From positions 6,164,001-6,228,000 of the forward strand of contig NC_019738.1 of the NCBI RefSeq assembly GCF_000317515.1: 64,000 nucleotides of DNA, given 5' to 3'. Shown one piece after another: positions 42,953-52,243 of the stretch. This DNA comes from Allocoleopsis franciscana PCC 7113. Its GTDB lineage: Bacteria; Cyanobacteriota; Cyanobacteriia; Cyanobacteriales; Coleofasciculaceae. Each line of letters starts with the position of its first letter. Within the stretch, counting starts at the first letter, position 1. The notes below the pieces were generated by a model. It was given only the letters and a program-made list of their open reading frames with translations. It was not told the DNA's origin and ran no database searches. Position numbers and translations under genes: made by a program.

Positions 42953-43004
42953 CATGACCTCCCTAATTAAGCTTTTCTTCTAACTCGGAGACTTTTTCTA
43001 CCCA

Positions 43005-44258
43005 TCAATACTGGTAGAGAGGCATCTGTTGGGGATCGGGAGCAAAAGCCAACCACAGAGGAAATTGCAGCATGGAGAGATTAATCTGATCTTCTGTCTC
43101 ATCAACGATAATCAGAGGTAGCTGCTTTTGAGCCAGCAACCGATCGGCTTTTTGCACCAATACGGGGGCTTCCTCAAACAAAGTAATACCCTGTTCTGGG
43201 CCAAAATCACTTCTGGAGATGCCCAGACAGTCCTGTAATCCTCGACGCCATTCTCCCAGTCGTTCGGGGGTATTAGCAAGAATAAGAGTACGCTGGCGAT
43301 TGCCGTAGAGCGTATGCAAGACAGAAATGATGGCGGAGGCAATCAAAATATTTTGTAAGCGACTGCCCATAGTTTTTAGTGCCCCCCGACCCCCTTGGGT
43401 GAAAAACCAATTAGACACACGTTCAGCGTGAATCGGTTCAAAGGTGCGACGCAGTTGCCAAGACGGCCCATAATAATCGGGCAGCGATCGATATTGGTCA
43501 AGAATGTTACGAATCTGTTTGATTTGCTCTTGAAATCCCTGTTCGGCAAATTTAGGTGTTGGAGCTTGGTCGGGTTGCCGATACTCTTCCCGGACTAGCC
43601 TAGGGGGTTCTGAAGGAGGAGTGAGTTCCAATTGCTCTGCGGCACTCGTTAAGTCTTGTAAACTCCCCACCAAATAATCTTTAAAGCCTTGCACCCGAAT
43701 CGCTAAATCTTGGGAAACGCCCGCAAATGTAGTTCGCATTTCAGTCCGGATGCGCTCGCGGCGACGTTCGAGCTGTTCAATGGAAATTTGCAGCGCCTGT
43801 TTACGTTGTTCTAGCTCCTGCACACCCTCTTGTACGATCTGTTCTACAGCCGCCTGGGTTTTTGCCAACTGCTCAGAAAGAAGTTGAACTTGAGTTTCTT
43901 GCAAAACAGCGATTTTCTGTCTTAACTCTTGCTCTTGACGCTGAAGGTCAGCCACAGTTTGAGTTAAATCAGCCATCCTCTCTCTCTCTAAAGGCTGCGC
44001 GGGTTCGGCTGTTTGCTTTTTTTCCTCTAGGTTGGTCAAGTTCCAGGCTCTGTCGGACAGTCCTGCGTCGGTGGAGCTCAACAGATCGAGCTGGGGCTGA
44101 TCATCAGCTAGCTGTACCGGTACTTCATCTTTAGGAGTTAGCGGCTCTAATTCCTCCAAGGCTTCAGCTTCTAATTCTGGCTGTTGTTCCTCAAAGGCTT
44201 CAACAGCTAGCTTTTTGACAGGCTCTTGTTCGGGCGTTTGTGTTTCGTCTGAATTCAT
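43005..44258 (-). CDS. DUF3086-domain protein with N-terminal coiled coil
   Basis: The 417-residue protein has an acidic low-complexity N-terminus (residues 1-95), a coiled coil (about 95-190, LQRQEQELRQKIAVLQETQVQLLSEQL...), and a C-terminal globular region (about 235-417, IRNILDQYRSLPDYYGPSWQLRRTFEPIHAERVSNWFFTQGGRGAL...) that I recognise as DUF3086, found in cyanobacteria. The function is unknown. It forms a tight minus-strand cluster with the DUF3119 and MlaE-like genes. Confidence 0.8.
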   Translation of the reverse strand: MNSDETQTPEQEPVKKLAVEAFEEQQPELEAEALEELEPLTPKDEVPVQLADDQPQLDLLSSTDAGLSDRAWNLTNLEEKKQTAEPAQPLERERMADLTQTVADLQRQEQELRQKIAVLQETQVQLLSEQLAKTQAAVEQIVQEGVQELEQRKQALQISIEQLERRRERIRTEMRTTFAGVSQDLAIRVQGFKDYLVGSLQDLTSAAEQLELTPPSEPPRLVREEYRQPDQAPTPKFAEQGFQEQIKQIRNILDQYRSLPDYYGPSWQLRRTFEPIHAERVSNWFFTQGGRGALKTMGSRLQNILIASAIISVLHTLYGNRQRTLILANTPERLGEWRRGLQDCLGISRSDFGPEQGITLFEEAPVLVQKADRLLAQKQLPLIIVDETEDQINLSMLQFPLWLAFAPDPQQMPLYQY

Positions 44259-44291
44259 TTAATGATTAATACTTAACAACTAGCAACTGAC

Positions 44292-44681
44292 TCAACTTTT
44301 TGGGCAGCGTTGCTCCAAGCAAGTTTCCAACATTTTTGGGTCAAACAGAATAGGCAAAAAGTGGATACTTTTGACTTCTTTGAAATAAAACAAAATGGGC
44401 ACTGATGACCAAAAAATCCGCCAATTTTGCCATTCTTGATAGGGAAAACGCCGAATCATCGTCTCCGACCGATAAATATCCAACGCGGTTTCGGTAAATT
44501 GCAGACGGATTGTTGCGGCTTGAAACAATAGGAAAAGTCCAAAAACAGCAATGACTAAACTGACCCAGATTTTTATTAGTAATAAGGGCACGGCGGCAAC
44601 AATTAAGACCAAAGGCAGTGTGTAGCTAGGGGAGAGTTCAACCGTCTGGGTCGAGAGAGGAGAAGACGTAGCAGAAGTCAC
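44292..44681 (-). CDS. DUF3119-family membrane protein
   Basis: The 129-residue protein has two hydrophobic segments near the N-terminus (about 20-58, YTLPLVLIVAAVPLLLIKIWVSLVIAVFGLFLLFQ) followed by a PH-like soluble part (IRLQFTETALDIYRSETMIRRFPYQEWQNWRIFWSSVPILFYFKEVKSIHFLPILFDP). This matches DUF3119, restricted to cyanobacteria and plastids. It lies 33 bp upstream of the DUF3086 gene and downstream of the mlaE-like gene on the same strand. Confidence 0.8.
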   Translation of the reverse strand: MTSATSSPLSTQTVELSPSYTLPLVLIVAAVPLLLIKIWVSLVIAVFGLFLLFQAATIRLQFTETALDIYRSETMIRRFPYQEWQNWRIFWSSVPILFYFKEVKSIHFLPILFDPKMLETCLEQRCPKS

Positions 44682-44839
44682 TTGGCTTCAATCCCTTTAT
44701 AAATGTCTTTAATATCTTTTTATTCTAAAGCGTCTCTACCTCCTACCGATGGCTACAAGTATTGATGAGTCGCAATTCCATGTTATAGCCAGTTACTTTT
44801 TTCCGTAAGGTGTAGAGGATGAGCGGCTCACTCACCCGA

Positions 44840-45640
44840 TTAACCTCCACCAATTACCGCACTACCCGTCCCTTGGAACATGACCCAGGATAAGAAAAAG
44901 TTGGTAATAAAGATCGCTAATAGGGCAGTGACGACCGCTGTTGTGGTTGATTGACCGACGCCTTTAGCTCCACCGGTTGTGGTTAACCCCCAACTACAAC
45001 CAATGATGGCAATCAACCCTCCAAAAACCACAGCTTTGAGCGCAGCACTGACCAAATCCCAAATTTTCAAGAAACTACGTGCCGAATCGAGAAACACTTC
45101 TTGGGAAATTCCATACAAGCTTTCGGCAATGATCACCCCACCTCCCATGCCCAGAATAATGGCGAGAATCGTTAAAATCGGCAGCATCAGGCAGCAGGCA
45201 ATCACACGAGGAATCACCAGGTAGTCAATGGGGTCAGTTTTGAGCATATAAAGCGCATCAATCTGCTCTGTCACTCGCATGGTGCCAATTTCAGCCGCAA
45301 AGGCAGAACCCACTCGTCCAGCCAAAATGACAGCGGTTAGTACGGGAGCCAGTTCCCGACTCAACGCCAGTGCTAGAACTCCTCCTACGGCACTCGTGGC
45401 ACCAAAGTTGATGAATTCTCGCGTCACCTGAATGGTAAATACCGCACCGATAAAACCGGCTGTAATCATGGCAATAGTTAGTGAAGCCGGACCCACTAAG
45501 GCCATTTGTTCAATGGTGTTCCGCCGATGAATCTTCCCAGCGAGGAGATGAAGCATCACTTGCCCACCCAAGAAAATCGCTTCCATCAAGCGCCGCGTCC
45601 ACAACCCTAAGCTGGAACTCGTAATCTCACTCATTGTCAT
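44840..45640 (-). CDS. MlaE/Ycf63-family lipid ABC transporter permease
   Basis: The 266-residue protein has the MlaE signature: QMALVGPASLTIAMITAGFIGAVFTIQVTREFINFGA, LALSRELAPVLTAVILAGRVGSAFAAEIGTMRVTEQIDALYMLKTDPIDYLVIPRVIA, with about five membrane helices. Family members move phospholipids between membranes (Mla or TGD1). The cyanobacterial and plastid name is Ycf63. The ATPase and MCE subunits are not adjacent. Two ATGs at 45640 and 45634 are possible starts; I keep the first. Confidence 0.92.
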   Translation of the reverse strand: MTMSEITSSSLGLWTRRLMEAIFLGGQVMLHLLAGKIHRRNTIEQMALVGPASLTIAMITAGFIGAVFTIQVTREFINFGATSAVGGVLALALSRELAPVLTAVILAGRVGSAFAAEIGTMRVTEQIDALYMLKTDPIDYLVIPRVIACCLMLPILTILAIILGMGGGVIIAESLYGISQEVFLDSARSFLKIWDLVSAALKAVVFGGLIAIIGCSWGLTTTGGAKGVGQSTTTAVVTALLAIFITNFFLSWVMFQGTGSAVIGGG

Positions 45641-45706
45641 TAGCCCATCAAGGGTTGCAGGTTAATTGATTAAAACATGCAACATTCAACCTTCTAACAT
45701 TCAACC

Positions 45707-48676
45707 TTATTTACCACCATTGGATTCTACCCGGAAGCGCTCCACAGAAGTTAGGAGGTCTCGCGCAACACCCACCAGATTTTGCAGGGCACCCGATACC
45801 CGCTGGGCTTCTTGGGAGGTTTCTTGAGCCGTCAACTCCACCGATTGCATTACTTGAGCAACAGCACGGGATGTTTCTGTCTGCTCTACCGTATCGGCGG
45901 CGATGGAACGTACCAAGGCGTCGATGCGATTGGAGACTTGAACGATGTCTTCCAGCGATCGCTTCGCTTGTTCAGCCCGTTTGGTACCGTCAATCACCTG
46001 CTGGGTTCCTTCCTCCATGGCGGTCATGACCGAGCCGGTTTCGCTCTGGATTTGCAGCACGATTTGCTCAATTTCTTTGAGTGCCTTCGCGGCCCGATCC
46101 GCAAGCTGTCGTACCTCATCCGCCACAATCGCAAACCCGCGACCCGCTTCCCCGGCTCTTGCCGCCTCAATACTGGCGTTGAGTGCCAGCAAATTGGTGC
46201 GGGAGGCAATTTGAGAAATTAGCGCCACAATCTTGGAAATTTCCTGTGATGATTCGGCTAATCTCTTGACTTTTCTCGTAGTTTCTGCTACGGTTTCACG
46301 GATTTGTAAAATCCCCGCCACCGTGCGTTCCACGGCTTCGCCCCCTTTCACTGCGGTTTCTGAGGCCGTGCGGGCCACGTCTTCCGCTTCTCTCGCACTC
46401 TCCGCTACTCGCTGAATGGAGTCGGTCATGATCTGCACAGAGTTGAGCGTAACCGCCAGTTCTTCCGCTTGCCGCAGGGCATCCGAGGAGAGACTCCGGG
46501 CAAAGGTTTCAGCATCCGCCGAACCCCTGTTAACCTGCTTCGCCGCCTGCGACACCTGTTGCACAATTTCCCGCAGATTTTGAATGGTCAAGTTAAAGGA
46601 GTCAGCGACTGCACCTAAAACATCAGCCGTTACTTCCGCTTGTACCGTTAGGTCACCTCGCGCCGCGCCTTCCACGTCATCTAGCAAGCGAATGACCTGA
46701 CGTTGAAGGTCTTCTTTCGCCTGCTCTTGCTCTTCCGCCTTCCGCTGCGCTTCGCTCATACTGGTCAGGATCACCCGTGACATCTGATTAAAACTCGTCG
46801 CTAGCTGACCAAATTCGTCCTCGGAGTAAACGGTGGCGGTCACATTTAAATTTCCCTGAGAAACAGCCTCAAACTGAGATTGCAGCTCAGTGGTTGACCG
46901 TTTAATCTGCTTTTCCGTCACTCGGCCCAGAAGCAATGTCGTACCAAAACTGGCAGCCCCCGCGACCAAGCTCATCGCCCAGCCTGTACTCTTGAGTCGT
47001 GAAATCACCGCTTCTTGATTGGGGCCTGGAGCTGTACTCGCCGCAATGTTACTCACAATGGCCACCGCTACGGCTGAGACAGCCCCTGTGAGTACAGCGG
47101 TCCACAACTGCTTGCGGTTGAGTGAAGCATTTTCAAAAAAGGCCAGCCAACCCTGCTCTACATGAACAATGGGTTCGTTGTCGGCGTCTTTTGTTTGGTT
47201 AAAGATGGGAATTTGTTCAGCGGGGTTATTGATGCTAAACATCTCATCTTCGCCACCAGAGGAACGATAGCCCGAACGAGGAGCCTCGATATCCGCCGCC
47301 TCATTTAACCCCAGTCCACCAGTAGCCCCTAGAACGGCTCCACTGTTGCTTAAAATATCAAAATCCGCGTCGTCAGACCCTTCCGCCGACATGTCGTCTT
47401 GAACGCCGAGAGAGAAATCAGGGATTGACCCTAAATCGTCGTCAAATACGTCAAACTCATCCAGGAAACCCTCTCTGGCACTTGGGCGGGACTCAATTCC
47501 CGTAATGGTTTCTTCCTCAGCTTCAGTGCCTTCGTCCATCACGAAAGTTTGATTGCCAAAGGCTTCGTCAAAGGTGTCAAAGTCAAAGTGGTCAGAAGAG
47601 TTGAAACCATTCTGGTCATAGGCGGAGTCAAACGTAGGCTCATCCTGAAGAGAGTTGTCTTCTTGTAAGGATTCCGCCGCATTCGAGCGTCGATCACTCA
47701 GGTATCCCAACTCGTCTCGATCAATGGCGAAGGTATTATCCAGATCCTCAGAACCCATCAATAGCGTTTCGTCTTCAAAAACCGGGTAGCCTGAGTTAAA
47801 TGGCTCACCGATTTCTTCGTCCCTGTAGGTTCCGCTTTCCTCCTCAGGAAAGTCCACATCAAATTGAGAGGATGGAGTGAAGCCAGGAGAAAAGTCGTCC
47901 TCTGTCTGTGTATCGTCAAATTCTTCACTCCCAGGAATGACAAAGGTCATGTCGGTTTCATCGGCACCCGGATCTGGGAAGAACTCTTCGGGTGTATCCT
48001 CTAAACCTGGGCTACCAAAAACACTGTCATCCAATTCAAAGCCACTGGTGCTGGTTCCGAAAGTTTCAAGGTCGTCACTGTCTTCCCCAAAATCAGACGA
48101 AAACGCAAATGGAGTATCACTGGCGTGACCGCTTTCTGGAGGTTGTTGCTCATCCATCCCTGACCCTCCAAACGGATTGTCAAAGGGTGACTCCGACCTG
48201 GAGGTAAACGTGTCACTGCCCACCTCATCAAAATCTAGGCTTCCCAGGTCGAAACCGCTAGATACGTCGTCTTCGGCTGCCAAATTAGACCAGTTTTCAA
48301 AATTGGATGAGTTACCTAACTCGTCTGTCTCACCGAGATCGCCATAACTAATATCGAAATCGTCTGATGATGCTGTTTCCTCTCCCGAACCTGCCCCATT
48401 CATTAACTGATTGGCATATTCCAAACCGTTATTAGCATATTCAATAAAATCCTGTTCAGAAGTCAGGGTCAGCACCGCCTCATATTGTTGCCGTGCCACA
48501 TCGTACTGCTGTAGTCCGTAGCAGTAAATATGACCGAGCAGAAGACGTACACTGGGATTCTCCGGGAAATCCTCTACCAATCGGTCACATATAGTGGCGG
48601 CCTCTTGGTAATTGCCCTGCATATAAGCCTTTTCGGCTTGTCCATATTCCTGTGCGAAATCCGTACCTGATGCCAT
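45707..48676 (-). CDS. hmpD: Methyl-accepting chemotaxis protein of the pilus-taxis (Pil/Hmp) locus
   Basis: The protein has 989 residues from ATG 48676, chosen because GGAGGAGG lies just upstream. Residues 1-100 are TPR-like ([38 protein letters not shown]). A long Asp/Glu/Phe-rich low-complexity linker (about 110-500) follows. Two membrane helices (about 525-547 and 564-582) are joined by a loop of only about 15-25 residues, so there is no periplasmic ligand domain. HAMP domains and the signalling hairpin ([39 protein letters not shown]) complete it. The orthologue is HmpD/PilJ. Confidence 0.9.
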   Translation of the reverse strand: MASGTDFAQEYGQAEKAYMQGNYQEAATICDRLVEDFPENPSVRLLLGHIYCYGLQQYDVARQQYEAVLTLTSEQDFIEYANNGLEYANQLMNGAGSGEETASSDDFDISYGDLGETDELGNSSNFENWSNLAAEDDVSSGFDLGSLDFDEVGSDTFTSRSESPFDNPFGGSGMDEQQPPESGHASDTPFAFSSDFGEDSDDLETFGTSTSGFELDDSVFGSPGLEDTPEEFFPDPGADETDMTFVIPGSEEFDDTQTEDDFSPGFTPSSQFDVDFPEEESGTYRDEEIGEPFNSGYPVFEDETLLMGSEDLDNTFAIDRDELGYLSDRRSNAAESLQEDNSLQDEPTFDSAYDQNGFNSSDHFDFDTFDEAFGNQTFVMDEGTEAEEETITGIESRPSAREGFLDEFDVFDDDLGSIPDFSLGVQDDMSAEGSDDADFDILSNSGAVLGATGGLGLNEAADIEAPRSGYRSSGGEDEMFSINNPAEQIPIFNQTKDADNEPIVHVEQGWLAFFENASLNRKQLWTAVLTGAVSAVAVAIVSNIAASTAPGPNQEAVISRLKSTGWAMSLVAGAASFGTTLLLGRVTEKQIKRSTTELQSQFEAVSQGNLNVTATVYSEDEFGQLATSFNQMSRVILTSMSEAQRKAEEQEQAKEDLQRQVIRLLDDVEGAARGDLTVQAEVTADVLGAVADSFNLTIQNLREIVQQVSQAAKQVNRGSADAETFARSLSSDALRQAEELAVTLNSVQIMTDSIQRVAESAREAEDVARTASETAVKGGEAVERTVAGILQIRETVAETTRKVKRLAESSQEISKIVALISQIASRTNLLALNASIEAARAGEAGRGFAIVADEVRQLADRAAKALKEIEQIVLQIQSETGSVMTAMEEGTQQVIDGTKRAEQAKRSLEDIVQVSNRIDALVRSIAADTVEQTETSRAVAQVMQSVELTAQETSQEAQRVSGALQNLVGVARDLLTSVERFRVESNGGK

Positions 48677-48715
48677 TTGCCTCCTCCCGCTGCTCAATAG
48701 GAAAAAGGAAAAAGT

Positions 48716-48732
48716 AAAAGGCTTAGCCTTTT
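48716..48732 (-). repeat. Hairpin between cheW-like and MCP genes
   Basis: AAAAGGC-TTA-GCCTTTT within a GGAAAAAG-rich context lies in the 94-bp gap between the CheW stop and MCP start. It could reduce read-through from cheW into the receptor gene, or be a dispersed repeat. Confidence 0.6.
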
Positions 48733-48769
48733 TCCTGGATGGAACTTTTTCCTGTTACTTAACTCAATG

Positions 48770-49300
48770 TCATGCTGCCCACCGTGCTGATCGTAGAATT
48801 GCCACCTGATCTAAAAGTCGCAAATATTGATTCGATTCTTTATCTGACACCCACTCACCTCGTAAGAAAGGTGCCATACTATCTGGAACATTCGTCGGCA
48901 TCTGTAACTGTTCGAGATCCAGCCAGTCCATTTCTCCAATCCGGTCAATTGCCAACCCTAGCATGGTGTCCTGGTCTTCAACCGCAATGACGGGAATTTC
49001 GGGTCGGTCTGTATTTAAAACCATCGCATCCCCCAGAAATTGACCGAGATCGGACACCCAAATCACTCGCCCCCGAATGTTGATTGTGCCCAATAGTAAG
49101 GGGGAAGCATTAGGAATAGCTGTAATCCGATCAGGCGACTGAGAAATCACTTCTTTGATGCCAGTAGCCGGTAGGGCAAATTCATTACCTGAAGGTACGA
49201 AAAACCTTAGGTGTAATTCACCTTCGGGGCTTTCGAGTTCCTGAAATTCTGGGGCTTGATCTTGACCACTGCCCGTTAAAAAGTCTGGATTACCAACCAT
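48770..49300 (-). CDS. hmpC: CheW-like adaptor of the pilus-taxis locus
   Basis: The 176-residue protein has a CheW domain: LHLRFFVPSGNEFALPATGIKEVISQSPDRITAIPNASPLLLGTINIRGRVIWVSDLGQFLGD and IPVIAVEDQDTMLGLAIDRIGEMDWLDLEQL. It links the receptor to a CheA kinase. It lies between the CheY and MCP genes in the order conserved in pil/hmp clusters (PatA-CheY-CheW-MCP). Confidence 0.92.
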   Translation of the reverse strand: MVGNPDFLTGSGQDQAPEFQELESPEGELHLRFFVPSGNEFALPATGIKEVISQSPDRITAIPNASPLLLGTINIRGRVIWVSDLGQFLGDAMVLNTDRPEIPVIAVEDQDTMLGLAIDRIGEMDWLDLEQLQMPTNVPDSMAPFLRGEWVSDKESNQYLRLLDQVAILRSARWAA

Positions 49301-49320
49301 TCTCTCGAATACCTATAAAC

Positions 49321-49686
49321 TTATCCTCTAAGCAGCTGTTTAACCGTTCCAATCAACTCGGTGGGTTGGAACGGCTTGGCAATGTAAGCGTCTGCACCCT
49401 GTTTCATGCCCCAATAGCGGTCAAATTCTTCGCCTTTTGAAGAACACATGACGACGGGAACATTCTGAGTTTTCGGGTCGGCTTTCAGACGGCGGCACAC
49501 TTCGTAACCGTTCATGCGAGGCATAACAATATCCAATACCACCACGTCAGGGCTAGAGCGCTGAATTTGTTCCAATGCTTCTACACCATCGCTGGCTACA
49601 GTGACCGTCAACCCACTTCCTTTGAGGAGGTCTGAGATCATCTGTCGTTGGGCAAGGCTGTCTTCTACAACCAGAACTGTACTCAT
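49321..49686 (-). CDS. hmpB: CheY-like response regulator of the pilus-taxis locus
   Basis: The 121-residue single receiver domain: acidic pair VVEDS, phosphoacceptor Asp in VVVLDIVMPRMNGYEVC (about residue 52), Ser/Thr in VVMCSSKGEEFDRYWGMKQGADAYIAKPF with the conserved Lys. There is no output domain, so it acts by protein contact, as PilH/HmpB does. It lies 20 bp upstream of the CheW gene and 244 bp downstream of the PatA-like gene. Confidence 0.92.
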   Translation of the reverse strand: MSTVLVVEDSLAQRQMISDLLKGSGLTVTVASDGVEALEQIQRSSPDVVVLDIVMPRMNGYEVCRRLKADPKTQNVPVVMCSSKGEEFDRYWGMKQGADAYIAKPFQPTELIGTVKQLLRG

Positions 49687-49930
49687 AGCTCCCTACTTGA
49701 CGAAAGGCGGTAACCGGAGTGAATGGGCATGAACCCCTGGACTTCAGGCTGAAACCTGATAATGATTAAAGTATCCCTCATCATCCTTTAATCACTGAGT
49801 AAGATCTTTAAAATTTAGGCTTGTTCTTTTGATTGTGGCAGCTATGAGTGAAGATGGGTGGCAATGTAGCTCTGTTCGGATTGGCTTCCTACAGGTTAGT
49901 CCAGGGCTAAAGGTATCACTTTCCTCGTCT

Positions 49931-51238
49931 TCACGCCGATGCTGGCTTGGTAATATCTGTCTGTTCTATCTCCTGGTTTAATCCAACGGGACTTGAATTT
50001 TCATCTTGACTTTTTTTTATATCAACCCAACCAATATATTTCTCCAATAGCATCAACAGTTCACTTGCGCCAAACGGCTTAGTCAAGTAATCTGTTGACC
50101 CTACCATTCGCGCTCTAACGCGGTCAATAAACCCGTCTTTACCCGTCAGCATAATGATGGGGGTTTGCCGAAAAGCTGTGGATTGTCGCAGCATTCCGCA
50201 AATTTCGTATCCATCCAGTTCTGGCATTGCCAAATCACACAGGATCAGATCCGGTTTACTTTGAAACACAAGGGTCAAAGCTTGTACAGGGTCTCGAATT
50301 GCTGTGACTTCATACCCCTTGGCTTGTAGGATATACTCAACGGTCTTGCCAATCGCCATGTCATCATCAATACACACAATTCGAGGAACTTGGGGGATGC
50401 CTTTAGCTTCCCCGTCCCAGCGAGGAGTGCTTGCCTCGTGAGCGGTGGCACTCACCAGTTGCACCCAACCCTTTCGTACATAAGGATAAATCGCCTTGGC
50501 AACGGTGAGAATGTCTCGATTGAGATAACGGGAAAGTTGGCGCAGGGATGTTTTGCCATCAGCCCACTGTCTCAGTGTTTTAAATGCGGTTTCTGGCAGT
50601 GCGGCACGTAACTGCACCATGTCTGTAATCACCGGACACTGATTTGGAGACTGAATATGGGGATGAAATTGCTTCCACTCCTGCACCTGCTTCATAATCT
50701 TGGTGACTAGAGGGGCAATCTCCAGGGTAGTGAGTTGGGGCGCTAACGCCGGACTCACTTCAAACACAAAATAGCCATTGTGCAGGCTCAACAGGTCAAA
50801 TAGGGTTTCGCGGATCATGCTTTGGATAATGCTCCGCCCTTGCGCTGGTGTCAGGATATGCTTTTCCAGTAAGGCCCACAGATAGCCATATTCGGGTGCG
50901 TTGATTGAGTCGATGGACGGAAGTTCTAGATGATCTAGCGCTGTGTTGGCTTTATATCGACGCAAATAGTCGCGCAGACGCGATAAACTCCTCTCGCTAT
51001 CAGAAGCATAGGCAATCTTACCGTTGAGGAAGAAGACGAACCAAAACGGCCCTGACCTTCGTTTGGGCTTGGTTTCCTGGTAAGGACGTCCAAAGGCGAA
51101 GGGTTTGCTACTGAGATCGCCACCCGTGTTATTAATGGGGAAGCTGTACGCTTCAACCAACAGTTCACCTGTGCGCTGACCGAGTTCGATCAGTTGCAGG
51201 ATGCTGCGGATATCAATTTCATTCAACGTTCCCTGCAT
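49931..51238 (-). CDS. hmpA: PatA-like response regulator (DUF4388 + receiver)
   Basis: The 435-residue protein starts with a DUF4388/PATAN region (MQGTLNEIDIRSILQLIELGQRTGELLVEA... FFLNGKIAYASDSE) followed by a helical middle. The C-terminal receiver domain (about 290-410) has VCIDDDMAIGKTVEYIL, phosphoacceptor Asp in LILCDLAMPELDGYEIC and conserved Lys in TDYLTKPFGASEL. It is the HmpA/PilG type of pilus-taxis regulator. It is the first gene of the minus-strand cluster, and divergent from hmpF across a 1-kb gap. Confidence 0.9.
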   Translation of the reverse strand: MQGTLNEIDIRSILQLIELGQRTGELLVEAYSFPINNTGGDLSSKPFAFGRPYQETKPKRRSGPFWFVFFLNGKIAYASDSERSLSRLRDYLRRYKANTALDHLELPSIDSINAPEYGYLWALLEKHILTPAQGRSIIQSMIRETLFDLLSLHNGYFVFEVSPALAPQLTTLEIAPLVTKIMKQVQEWKQFHPHIQSPNQCPVITDMVQLRAALPETAFKTLRQWADGKTSLRQLSRYLNRDILTVAKAIYPYVRKGWVQLVSATAHEASTPRWDGEAKGIPQVPRIVCIDDDMAIGKTVEYILQAKGYEVTAIRDPVQALTLVFQSKPDLILCDLAMPELDGYEICGMLRQSTAFRQTPIIMLTGKDGFIDRVRARMVGSTDYLTKPFGASELLMLLEKYIGWVDIKKSQDENSSPVGLNQEIEQTDITKPASA

Positions 51239-51901
51239 TTAACGAAAGCGTACTCCTAAAAACCGTTGGATGAATGAGAACTTTGCTACCCGTCTTTTTG
51301 TCAAGGATGCCCCTATACCGCTGCTGATCCATAAAACTTTGACAATTTGGGTAGGGTGAGCCGCCATGATCGAGTTCAAGGGTGCGGCTATTTCTCAACC
51401 CCTGTATCTAAGAGAGCGCTCTCTGTGTAGATAGCATCTGTTCGCCAGAGGGCTGCTTTGTGATCACTATTTCTGATTGGATTTTCATGCTGCCTCGCTC
51501 AAACACCCAGAAGGAGACTGTATCAAATAAAAGAACTCGTTAGCTGCTGTCTCGAATGAACGAGGAGCAACGGGGGAGCAGTAAATCTAATTTTCTATCG
51601 TTACTTCTTTGCACAGCAATGCTAAACTTTAAATCTAACTTGGCTAAATAGCCAAGCGCCGATTCCCCAGCACTCTAGTTTTAGACCTACAACCCCGAAC
51701 TTTCTATGTATTTAGTATAATTGAAGATTGGACGTTGCGGATAATGCCCCCTTTTCACTCCTGTTTGTCTTCATGTTACCGACCACTGGTTTTTGTGAAA
51801 ACTGACGGAAAGCAGGGTGACTTCTGTGCCGTCTAGGGTTTAAAGTGTTTTTCTCTTACTGGGTGAGAACAGGTTAGGATGAATGTTATAGACCCTAATT
51901 A

Positions 51902-51962
51902 AGGGCAACGGCTTAGTAGGGGTTCCGCCTAGAGACTAGGGAAAGCTGTGTTAAGATGCCCT
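51902..51962 (+). ncRNA. Candidate structured RNA element in the hmpF leader
   Basis: Mutually nested helices can be drawn by eye: AGGGCA (51902-51907) with TGCCCT (51957-51962), ACGGC (51908-51912) with GCTGT (51945-51949, one G-U pair), TTAGT (51913-51917) with ACTAG (51935-51939, one G-U), and AGG (51918-51920) with CCT (51928-51930). It is not a riboswitch class I recognise. It lies about 280 nt before the hmpF start codon. It is a structural candidate only; conservation was not tested. Confidence 0.4.
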
Positions 51963-52152
51963 AGAAATAGCTTTTATAGCTAGGAGGTGACCGAAGCAAA
52001 AGCTGTTTTTAGCTAAATAATAGTTATTCATATCATCTTATAATTAATTGAAATAAATGCAAAATTGTGAAGAGAGAGTTGCTCAGTTAACCGTGAAGAT
52101 TCTTTCTTGTTTTAGCAATGTGGTCTTCTTATAACTGAGTTTAATTAAACTG

Positions 52153-52196
52153 AATGGCTTCAAGCTTAAGATTTAATGGCTTCAAGCTTAAGATTT
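52153..52196. repeat. Perfect 22-bp tandem duplication in hmpF leader
   Basis: The 22-bp unit beginning AATGGCTTCAAGCTTAAG is repeated without change (52153-52174 and 52175-52196). It lies just 47 bp upstream of the hmpF start codon and contains the palindromes AAGCTT and CTTAAG. Confidence 0.9.
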
Positions 52197-52243
52197 AGTT
52201 TAGTCACAAATTGGGCACAAGAGACGTAAAGAGGACCATCAGT

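Larger units (their letters stand above)
51239..52243. other. One-kilobase leader region between divergent hmpA and hmpF
   Basis: No ORF of note is present. It carries the candidate structured RNA at 51902-51962 and the 22-bp tandem duplication at 52153-52196. Promoters for both divergent units must lie here. Its length suggests long leaders or additional small RNAs. Confidence 0.6.

Noticed and set aside
51890-51962. c-di-GMP (GEMM-I) riboswitch because of AGGGCAA in the hmpF leader
   Set aside because: Other conserved GEMM parts (GGACGCAAAGCC, the tetraloop receptor) are absent.
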